Shown here in pieces: positions 47,044 to 57,083 of a stretch of DNA of 64,000 nt. The DNA is from Pezizomycotina sp. ARF18 (Eukaryota; Ascomycota): the NCBI GenBank assembly GCA_002224055.1, contig AZLU01000039.1, positions 62,001 through 126,000 on the forward strand, read 5' to 3'. Each line of letters begins with the position of its first letter. Within the stretch, counting starts at the first letter, position 1. Made by a program: the position numbers and the translations under genes. Below the pieces are notes generated by a model. It searched no databases. It was given only the letters and a program-made list of their open reading frames with translations, and was not told the origin of the DNA.

Positions 47044-47505
47044 TCACCCACCATTGTACAGTAGAATGTAGTCAAAATTTTAATGTGTTATAACAACATC
47101 AAAATTATATAAAACTCAATACTATTATGATGAATTTATAGTAAATTAATATATTTTGTATACATCTATAAGTTAAACTAGATCAAAGGCATCTGTATAA
47201 TAAAAAGGTAAATAATAATGTATAAATATTCGCGATATTTTATGTACAAAATATAAAAATTTAATTATTTTAGTTAACCTTCGCTTATATTATTTTATAT
47301 AACGAAAATTAAATTAAACATTATTTTATACGCATTCTAGTTAATTTTTAAAAGCTTATCTTATTATAAAATAATATTAAGCTTTTGTAAAAAGAGATAT
47401 ATCACGTCTCTTCAATCTAATATACTTAAGTATTTATTTTTTAATTTGCTCAATTTTGAGATGGTTAGAAGGTATCAAAAAATTCCACTTTACAATGGCG
47501 GGTGA
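47044..47505. mobile_element. TIR element 2: about 460-bp AT-rich non-coding element
   Basis: Imperfect terminal inverted repeats: left 47044 onward TCACCCACCATTGTACAGT, right end read on the minus strand from 47505 TCACCCGCCATTGTAAAGT, both followed by a purine and GAAT. The interior is extremely AT-rich and without reading frames, like TIR element 1, but the terminal sequences differ so it is a separate family. Flanking TA is present on the right only; the target duplication is unresolved. Confidence 0.7.
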
Positions 47506-50030
47506 TAGCACCTTTGCAAGTTCCTATAAATCCTGAATGACATAAAAGCCGAGGAAATTATTAATAACACTAGAAATCAAGGTCCGTCAAATATCGAGTA
47601 AAAGATGTAAAAGAATTGTCTCATTTAATCTGAGAACGGAATATAGGTGCACAATTCACAATTGAACATGGGAAAGGAGACGAGCTGATTGACTTCACCT
47701 TGCAGATATCCCTTTCCAAGCCTTCGCTTGACAGGGTGGATTTCTATTGAACCACTTTTCGGTTATGTATGTGACTCCTCTTCTAGCGCCAGAAATACAC
47801 GAACTGGCGTTCGGCAAGTGTAACCTCATTATCAGCCTTGGAGCCCTCCGAAGGCCTAATAGAACGCTATTATAGATGACGTTTCTAAAACACTCATACT
47901 GTGAACTAGGCTCGAATGTCTTCCCAATACATGCTCACTTTTATCATAGAAGTGACTTGCGAATACTGCAACCGAAGACAAATGCTATGAGCCTTGGGTT
48001 ATTTCGCGGTTTATGTGACCTTTTGTTTCTTTGTTAATCCAAACGTAGTCGCTTCAATAGAGCAATACAATGAAACAAAAGATTATCAGGAGCCTCATTT
48101 CAAGCCTTAGGCGAAATCGTCGAAGCCCGGATATTGAAAATGCCATTGATTCTTCCCCATATGCCTTAGAGAGCCCAAATATACAGAGTAGCATTGCACC
48201 AGAATATACAAGTTTTCTATTTATAAATTTCTTAGTATAAATTCCGAAGTATTTTTTGTTTTTTGAACTAGAGCTGTTGTTTAATAGCCTGAGAGCCTAC
48301 GTAATAGCTGTCGGTTGGAAGGATTGCTTGTTCGGGGGTTCCGACTATAAACGAAGCAACTCAATTAATCGCAATGTTCGCAACACCCTCCCATCTTTAC
48401 ACCTCTAGTCCCTTGTGAGAATTAACATCAGTAACATCGAAATGCAACACTACGACATGGACCCTTTGCTATCCGCTGGCCTCTAGGGTTTATATCTGCG
48501 GAAAATAGCGAAGGAACTCCCGAACCTGGGCTCACGATGATTTTGCTTACCCTAGCAATTCCTCGCGAGGATATGAAGTAGAAGCTTCAGTTAAAAGACA
48601 AAAAAAAAAAAAATCTCAAACAACCCTTGTGTCCGTTCCTAGTAAGCCTTGGCGGACCTACCCGAGTTACCCGAGATTCTGCTCAATGATTTTCTTCAAT
48701 TTTCTTCTTTTGTTATCTCCTAGAAGAAATTGAGAAAGAATAGCAGAAGAGGTAGTTAGAGGTAGTTAACTGCACGTAAAAGTCTCAGGTATCTCAGGTA
48801 CCGCCCACCGTTGCTATTTTATCTGTCGCACTGTGAATCAGAAAAATGATCCGCAGCTGCAGGTACAGAGAGAGTATCGATAAGGAGCAAGTAACGTGGC
48901 CGCGTGGTGTTCCGCCTTTTGTTCAACGCGAGGGCTATTCACGGCTGTTGTGATGGACGTTGGGATGAAAATTTCAGCTCAATTCCATGAAACAAACTCT
49001 TCAGCGCCGCCGACGTATTCTTCAACTCAGACATCGCTCGGCCCGGTCGGGACAAGATGCTCAAGGTGGAATTGACACTTGTCCATCACTAGATACAGCA
49101 CCACCCATGAACCCCCGAACGGAGCATCGCCCTTCACCGCCGGGATAGAGCTAAGGATTGCCCAGCGGACCAAAGGAAAATTCAAGAAAGGAGAATGAAT
49201 GAATCAATAACTATTATAACTCCCTCAGAAAACAAGCAGCTGCCTTGAAGTTCATCTCTGAGCGCTAAGATCTGTGAATACTAAATAGCCTCCGAGATTT
49301 TTATTTGCTTCTTTTTTTTTTATGTTTTTATTTTGGTTCCGCCTTTATCGATTTGATTTCCTGGTTTATTGTGTGCATAGCTAGTGTTAATTTTGTACCG
49401 TACGGGAAATTTACGTGACCTTCCGGAAATGCAACCACACAAACGTTTTAAATCACTTGCCGAAGGGCCCTTTATGCATCACCATTTCATCATTTAGCTT
49501 AAGAAGGAATACCTTTATAAGAATGGTATTCTAGCATATTATAGTAGCCTTGTCCTAGTTCAAAATCCTGGGTGCTTATTACAAGGAACGAAGGAAAAAG
49601 CAATCCATGATACATTTTAATGTTATAGTCTAGGATATGTATATTTCCACCTATTCCGTCGTTTTATCTGAAATAAAGCAGCGCCGACCACATGAATTTT
49701 TAGTATGGGATGTATATTGTTGCTAATAACATCTCTCCGGAGCTTTAAACCTACTAATATCGTTCCTAGCGCAACTAATAAGAGCTGCTTGGTTTGTATC
49801 GCAAATGATAGTGCTGTGATATTATACGAAAAAAGCGTGAACAAGGGGAACTAAAGAGTGATGCTAGGATACCTTGAAGAAGCAATGCTGTAAAATCACT
49901 CTAGATATATATTGTAACTACATCCATATTCCCTCAAGCTTCTAGCTTTTTTCATTTTCTCTATTCAATTTTGTAACAAATACGTATTTGTTCTAAACGA
50001 GGGAAGTGTTTCGTTTCTAGAAGCGCAAAC
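47506..50030. other. Spacer with one coding-like patch
   Basis: Mostly AT-rich. About 48950-49200 is GC-richer and codon-like: a plus frame reading MDVGMKISAQFHETNSSAPP then TYSSTQTSLGPVGTRC, followed in another frame by HLSITRYSTTHEPPNGASPF and AGIELRIAQRTKGKFKKGE with a stop. This may be a decayed or undersampled gene; family not recognised. Confidence 0.4.
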
Positions 50031-51974
50031 ATGCCTGACAAATCGACCTCGACCTCCCGTCCCTCCCAGGACACGCAATATCACCCGCTCCCCGTCCGCC
50101 CCTACCCGTCGCCCATCCCTTCGGCGGAGCGTGACCCGTGCCAGCATTAAGCGGCTCTCGGGTCATTTCCTTGACGACCATTCCTTCTATTATGACGATG
50201 ACCAGACTTCTGGTTCGGCACCTCCGAGGATGAGTTAGAGCTAAATGACCTCGTCGGGCGAATTCGGGCCTGAGTATAGCCACCGTCCACGAGCACCACG
50301 AAGGCGATGGAAACTTCGACGATGTGTACTTGGACTATGACAATGAGTTACAGCTCAAAGAAACGTTCGGCGATGTGGACATCGAGAAGATTAGCATGGA
50401 ATTGGCGAAGACTAGGACCAAAGATCCTAATCTTGTGAGTAATGGAGTTTTCAATTAAAAAGATTAACTATATAAGAAGGATCAGATAGACTAACAAACC
50501 GGCGTATTAGGTAACGTGGAAAGAAAACGATCCTGAAAATCCCAAGAACTGGTCTAAGAAGCAAAAATGGGCCGCCACGCTGATCCTATCCTCCTTCGCC
50601 TTCGTTACACCTATCTCTTCCTCTATGATCGCTCCCGCTGTTCCCGTAATTTCGCGAGACTTCGGTATAACGTCGACGATTGAAGCACAGTTAACGCTTT
50701 CTATTTTCGTGCTCGCCTTCGCCGTCGGACCGCTGATACTCGGCCCTATGAGCGAAATTTACGGACGTGTTCCCGTGCTGCAGCTGAGCAATATGTTCTA
50801 CCTGATCTTCAACATCGCGTGCGTGTTTCCCAGAGCAAGGAGCAGATGATCGCGTTTAGGTTCTTGCTGGTTTGGCGGTAGTGCACCACTCGCTGTAAGC
50901 TATTTTCGCTAACTCTGATTATTTTGACTTGAATAATTATCTTGGCTAACGCGATTCTCATAGCTCGGCGGTGGTGTTCTTTCCGACTGCTGGCATGCCT
51001 CTGAACGCGGTAAATCCATCGCGATCTACTCCCTTGGCCCTCTTCTCGGTCCAGCCATCGGCCCGATCGTCGGCGCTCTCGTCTCCCAGCACGCGACGTG
51101 GCGGTGGGTGTTTTATGGAACCTCCGTAATCGACGCGATCGTTCAAATCTCTGGTGCCATCTTCATTCGTGAGACCCACGAACCCACTCTCCTCCGCAGG
51201 CGATGCGCCGCCCTCAAGAAATCCACAAACAACGATAAACTATATACCGCCTTCGACACTAATGAAACACCAGTCCAAAAGGTCAAGACTGGTCTGGTCC
51301 GTCCGTTCATCATGTTGTTCACGCAACCGATCATCCAAGTCATCGGGTTATACATGTGCTTCCTCTACGGATGATGTACCTCATCATCTCCACCTTCCCG
51401 ACCGTCTGGACTCACGTCTACCAGGAATCCGTATCCGTCGGCGGATTAAACTACATCTCCCTCGGCCTCGGTTTCTTCCTGGGGACGCAGATATGCGCTC
51501 CCCTAAACGACCTTGTGTACCGTAAACTCACGAAGCGTAACTCGAACCACGGCATTCCCGAATTCCGCGTTCCGTTAATGTTACCCGCGTCATTCCTCGT
51601 CCCCATCGGCTTGGTCATCTATGGCTGGTGCGTACAGTTCAGGACGCACTGGATATGGCCGAACGTCGGAGCTACGATTTTCGCTGCCGGTGTTATCGTG
51701 GGCTTCCAGAGCTTGCAGACTTATACAGTTGATGCGTATCCGAGGTATGCGGCGAGCGCTATCGGTGCCGCGACGGTGCTTAGAAGTTTGGCGGGTTTCG
51801 GTTCCCACTGTGGCGCCGTATCTGTTTAGGAGTAAGCTGGAATATGGTTGGGGTACTACCGTGCTCGTCGGCGTTGCGGTACTTGTAGGATGGCCGGCTC
51901 CGCTGTTATTGTGGTACTTTGGCGCCAAACTGAGGGGGAGAGCACCTTCGCTGCCGGATAAGAGGCAAAGCTGA
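50031..51974 (+). CDS. MFS multidrug/DHA1-type transporter
   Basis: Exon 1 50031-50434 (MPDKSTSTSRPSQDTQYHPL, charged cytosolic N-terminus), intron 50435-50510, exon 2 50511-50894, intron 50895-50963, exon 3 50964-51974. Diagnostic blocks: NDPENPKNWSKKQKWAATLI (fungal DHA1 signature), TM1-2 FVTPISSSMIAPAVPV and LTLSIFVLAFAVGPLILGPM, the loop SEIYGRVPVLQ, SIAIYSLGPLLGPAIGPIVG (antiporter motif C), TWRWVFYGTSVIDAIVQ, PFIMLFTQPIIQVIGLYMCF, LNYISLGLGFFLGTQICAPL, VGATIFAAGVIVGFQSLQTY, VDAYPRYAASAIGAATVLRS and a last helix with GWPAPLLLWYFGAKLRG. Proton antiporters of this group export drugs, polyamines and secondary metabolites. Breaks occur in exon 2 (near 50864-50875, short G runs), at LYG/LMYL (51372) and after LAGFG. 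Possible exporter for the enzymes downstream; inference only. Confidence 0.95.
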
Positions 51975-52896
51975 AGCGATCACCGCAGCATACCTTTCGT
52001 TTCCCTATACAACAGGCTTTCATTCTATTTAATTTCTTTTGTTCTTTTTGGTTTTATAAATATGTTTTGAGAAAAACTCTGCATACTTTCTTTTTAGCAT
52101 CTTGTCTTGTAGGAAGCATATTTGGGTTTTGTAAGTGGGGTTCTAAATTCAAAATGTAAATAAAAAAAGAGCATAAAAGTTTTGTTATTTCAGTCTATAT
52201 ATTCAAGAAGAGCTAGAGAATAGATCATCGGCGGGATATATTTAAACACCTAAGAGATACCTCAATTTCAGAAACGTCTGATAAACTAGAATAAATCCTT
52301 ACGTACGTGAGACATCTAGACTTATCGTATCCGTTGAGATGCTTTCATTCTATTAGATTTTTAGTTCCCTGGATCGTTTAGAAGGCTACTGTACAGTAGT
52401 CTATGGGATAAAATAAATGCTGCTTCTTACAATAATAGCATGGAACGCGTGGACTAGGACCACGCATGCTAAAAAGCTCAAAATAACCGTACGCTATAAC
52501 TATTACTAGCAACTAGCCATTTGCCCCGTATATATCAAGTAAAGTATTCTCACTTTAAAAATCTCATCTAATATTTAAATCAGATCAGAAAGACATCGTA
52601 CGATAGACTATGACGGCTATAAGTGGAAGTACTGAAATTGTATGGAGTATTCTTGATGTAAAAAGCCTTAGATGTCAGTAAACAGGCGCAAAAAGGCCTG
52701 AAAGTTATGTTCCTGTCTTATAATTCTCTCGGTTATAACCTAAGAACTAAAGTTAATAAGTGGTGGACACAAATGCCATAGAATCGGTTGACCACAAGAA
52801 CTCAACCGCTGAATGAATCTGTCTAATGGCAGGATATCGTCTATATAAAAGCTATTATGTCATTGGAATGAGGTACGTTGCCGCACGAAAAAATTC
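51975..52896. other. AT-rich spacer
   Basis: Nothing coding seen. A local inverted repeat around 52438-52470 (GCATG..CGTGG / CCACGCATGC) could form a hairpin but matches no known RNA. Confidence 0.45.
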
Positions 52897-54806
52897 ATGC
52901 AGAATATGCTGAACGCGTATTTCAAGACCGATCAAGTCCTAGATCTCACCTCCCGCCGTTGTAATAGACACGTTCCTGCTGCGAATCCAAGAGGGACCTG
53001 GAGCACGACCCCGCGTATCAGTTCATGCAATATTACGACATGCGATCTTTGGATATCCTACTAAGGTCAATGGCACCCCCGGTAAAGAGGAATATGGGTA
53101 CGGTTCCGCGATTGTTAGGACGCCGCGAAAAGAGACCGACCTGAAAGAATCCAAAGATTTAGCAACCTTTTTCTATAACAATCCGGGATACGTCTGGTTC
53201 CTGGCAGAAGCCATTGGCTACGACCAACACAAATGGATAGCACTCGCGGCGCTCGTATCCAACGAATTTAAAAACAGATCTAGAGTGTATAGGGCGATCA
53301 ACGAAGAGAAAGTGCCCAGTAGAAAGCCAATTTTGCTACCCAAACACAAGCCCGAATCATCCGAGATGACGCAGGCGCAAAGGTACATGAGGAATCTAAT
53401 CTCAAATCTGAAGGGATGGTCAGAAGGGCGGGGTTTATGCACACCACGTCGCAGAAAACAGACTAGATCCCGCTGGGGAGGTCAATGCTGTCGTATCCGA
53501 GTGGCGTTAAAGACGTACAAAGCGAGCACGACGAATTAATAAAGGACTTTGCGAAACACACCGGGCGCGACTACACGAAGTCGAGATAGAGTACGCACGC
53601 CATGGATGAGGAAGTGGCAAAGAAAAAGGCTGGCGGACAAGTTAGGATCGACAACGACGAGGAATTAACTAGAAATTTGAAGCCTAAAGAAGATGAATTT
53701 TACCCGGACGTCCTGAAGGATCGCGAACTTGAAAGTGTCCTTCGCGATCTAGAAAAGGAAAGAGAGCAAGAAGAACGCGGCTCTGTCTTTTCCCCTAGTG
53801 AAGACGATATGATCAAGACGCTCCCGGATGATGAGACGTTGAATTTAGACTTCCACAATCCCGACTGAAAACGGTCCGATAAGAAGGGAATGCAGGATAC
53901 CGTGAAGGACACGATCGTCAGCCCAAGGATAATGGAGCAGTTGAACAAGAACAGAGCTCTCTACACGGAATTCGGGAGGCTGAGGAATACCGAAATTCCA
54001 AGGCGATACTTACGAGTAATCCGAACGAGAACTTCAAGCTGACTACTGAAGGCGCCGGCACTATATTGCAGTCGCCAACACGGATTTCGTCTCCAAGTCC
54101 TCGTTCGCGCACGGCTCGGTTCACCGAAGAATCAGTTCACCAAGCCATCTGGCCAGCCGTCGGGAAAGTTACCGAGGATGACAGAGAAAGGTTTGAAAAC
54201 TGACGAACAGCACATCCAATTCGTTCCTGGAGGGCCACGCCTAAACACAAACATTTTAAAATTCTCATTCAAGAGCAAGATCAGCACGAGCATGACAACG
54301 AGGAGGTCGCGAATAGAGCTGGTCCGCTTCCGAAAGAGAAAGCCGAAAGGCTAGAATCCATCCCAGCCTCTGCAGGGCAGAAGTCATCCGGAGTGAGCGT
54401 TAAAGACCGGATGTTAACGCCCTTTTTGGTATCTCTTCACCAGGGAGCGCCCAGCTTTCCTCAAAGTTGATACGTCAAAGCAAGGGACAAGCCAACCGGA
54501 TAGGAGCAGCATAACTACGAATTTGATGAGATGTTCAGAGATAACTCGGAAAGATAACCGAAAAATCTAATACTGCCAGGTTCCTGTGAGCATGGGAAAT
54601 AAGCTCGGATCGGGACAGAAGCCTCACACAACGCCGCCCTCATGGCGGTTGGGGAACAAATCCGGCAGATGGTTCCGGAAAACAATAACGAAGGACCCCG
54701 CGATCAGGAGGTGCAAAGTAACTCGGAGACTAAAGTTGATTCAGCCGTCCGCGACAGGAAATAACGGGCGAGTTGCTAGCCAACCAAGCAAATTTAAGTT
54801 GCAATG
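52897..54806 (+). CDS. Unrecognised charged protein with a conserved-looking N-terminal module
   Basis: ATG 52897: MQNMLNAYFKTDQVLDLT, then in the next frame AVVIDTFLLRIQEGPGARPR, VSVHAILRHAIFGYPTKVNG, KEEYGYGSAIV, DLATFFYNNPGYVWFLAEAI and GYDQHKWIALAALVSNEFKN. This 150-residue part is uninterrupted and has balanced, globular composition. Downstream segments in alternating frames are highly charged and probably disordered (EEVAKKKAGGQVRIDNDEEL, ESVLRDLEKEREQEERGSVF, LKTDEQ-like, QEQDQHEHDNEEVANRAGPL), ending near 54806. Possible coiled coil around the Glu/Arg-rich part. I recognise no family and no motif; no signal peptide or membrane segment. Span end is uncertain because at least five frames are involved. 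The gene could be two genes. Confidence 0.45.
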
Positions 54807-55009
54807 ATTATCGTATAGATGGACGCTAGTGTGGATAAAATATGTTATAATCTTGGTCTTACATTTCGTAAGATTGTTTAGAAGAGATTACGTTCGAAAT
54901 ATACTTAGAGCAATTGATATAAACCTTATTATGAGTAATTATTTTCAATATATTGCCTGTGAAACTGACTAGTTAGGATTTTCATAATCTCGTCGTCCTT
55001 CTGTGCATA

Positions 55010-56104
55010 TTAGCAGTACGAGCTTCGTTCACCGAGTTTTGCGGCATTCTTGCCTTCCTCCGAAGCCACAAGCGTCACAAGGCCTGCTAACGCTGCCGCT
55101 CCACATGGCCGCATTAATCCCTTCCCTACCAAGCTCCTGCACCGCTTCATGCGCTTGCCGGTCACTAACCGTAACACTTACGCTCACAGCCTCCTTCAAC
55201 AGCGGCCAAGCGATCGTAGACACCGTGCCGCAATTCATCCCCGCCATAATCGTATCAGTCGTCTCCACTGTCACCATCTCGCCGGCACGCAAACTAGCAT
55301 TCAAGCAAGGCGCCGCAGTTGGTTCCACCGTTATCACAGCAGTACCTTACACCGACCCTCCCGCTTGTAATGTGCCACGACAGCATGCGCCAAGCTCCCA
55401 ACGCCGACGGGGCAGACGGCGGCGTCGATGCCCGCCCCGTCGGGCAGTTGCGCTTCGACTTCCTCGAATAGGTGGAATACCCCTGCGATACCCACGCCGG
55501 TACTTCCGTGTATTCGCGGAACGCGTTGTCCTGTATATGTATACCCCCGGCTGCAGCTGCCGCATCTACCGCGGCGTCGTAGTCGCCGTTTACCACGACG
55601 ACACATACGTCCGTATCCGTCGTGTTTTCTGATTTTATACGCTGCTGCGTTGCAGCGTCCATGACTAAGGGCACGTATATTTCGCATATCTGCACGGATA
55701 GTAACGCCGCCATCCTCGCCATGGCGCGACCAAAGTTACCGTCTGTTGCCGCAGTGAGTTTTATCTTTTTCGACTCCGAGCGTTGCCGTACAGCGGCTTT
55801 TAATTGCTCTAATGTCGTCGAGTTATGGGGCAACTCAAGCTCGCGGCATAGGGCTCGGAAGACGGCATAGCTTGCGCCGAGTATTTTAAAAGCAGGAAGA
55901 CCGAAGCGGACGTTCGCATTTTACGAAGACGTTCTTGAGACCGAGCTCCCTCGTTAGAGACGGTGATAGAGCGACGAGTGGTGTCGGTGCATAGGATGGC
56001 AACTGTGAATGAAGCTTTGCGGCCTCAGTCGACGAAGACGAGGATAAGGACGTCGAAAGGCGACAAGACGCCGCCGAGTGATTTGTGTAAATTGACATGG
56101 TCAT
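55010..56104 (-). CDS. PLP-dependent diaminopropionate ammonia-lyase-like enzyme
   Basis: Fold-type II PLP enzyme (tryptophan synthase beta superfamily). ATG 56104 (second Met at 56098): MTMSIYTNHSAAS, then AKLHSQLPSYAPTPLVAL and LGLKNVFVKCE. One frame over: RFGLPAFKILGASYAVFRAL with the Schiff-base Lys in AFKILGAS. Then AATDGNFGRAMARMAALLSV, VVVNGDYDAAVDAAAAAGGI, HIQDNAFREYTEVPAWVSQG, VCPVGVGSLAHAVVAHYKRE, the DTIMAGMNCGTVSTIAWPLL signature, and after a shift CGAAALAGLVTLVASEEG (PLP-phosphate/C3 region) with stop at 55010. Order and motifs match diaminopropionate ammonia-lyase, which converts 2,3-diaminopropionate to pyruvate and ammonia; fungal homologues may act on other amino acids such as D/L-Ser or Thr. 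Active-site lysine present. Same strand as the fusion enzyme 980 bases upstream. Confidence 0.9.
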
Positions 56105-57083
56105 GCCTGCACGGAAGATAGCTGTTTTTGATTGTAGGAGAGGAGTTCAGTGATCTCCGATAGATCGAGGTGTTTAAGTTTAAGCTTCGAAAACCCGCCT
56201 ATAGCGGTCGCGGAGGTGATGCGGGCTACCTATAGACTTGGCACGCAAACGGCTAGCGGCGATGACTTCGCGATGCAAGTAGAAGATCAAGTATAACATT
56301 CATCCTAGGTGTTCCGTATTGTCCAATTATCTAGTCCCTTGGTGTATCGATTCACGTAGTAAACTATAGCATTGATACATCCCCCTATTTCGGGACGGAT
56401 TTCTAAAGCACCCCTTTTCACCTACTTAGGTTTCGTTTTGACTTTAGCTGCATTAATTCTCGTTGCATTGAGGTTTCTATTCATAGATGCAATTATATAT
56501 CTATTCTAAGTCTGTCGATGGTTTGAATTGCAATTTTTAAGTGCAAAATCTTATATTATATTTAATGTCACTGTAAAGCGCAAGCTTATCATTCGCGAGC
56601 GCGATAAAACCTCGACTAAATAAACAACCTACAGTATCGTCACGAGTTTCCGGTATACTAGGGATTCACGCCGCGTTAACTCAATCAGACGAAATGAAAC
56701 ATTGAAATTGAGTATAATGAAGTTGTTACATTATTTTATAGAAACTAAGAAAATCCCCAAGGTATTTTGTAGTAAGGTATTTATCTATAGGTCAGAATCA
56801 AGAAAGATATCATGACATTATTACAAAAGAAAAGTATGAAAAGAAACAGAAAACATGCCAAAAATGCTGTATAACATCAGAAGAAAGACGAGAATATCAC
56901 AATCTATATGTTTTACACCATTGTCTTAAAAACCCGAGATGCTTCAAACAAAATCAAAAACTTTTAGTGTTTCCCCCAAAATGCAGTGTGATGCATTACC
57001 AGATGCCAGTTGTTGTGGACGACCTTGCGCTATTATTATTATTATTGAATAAAAAGAAGACAGAGCGCGTTTAAGGGAAAGGC
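56105..57083. other. AT-rich spacer between the PLP enzyme and fusion enzyme genes
   Basis: No coding or RNA feature recognised; a short TTA/ATT repeat near 57030-57048 belongs to the 3' flank of the fusion gene. Confidence 0.5.
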
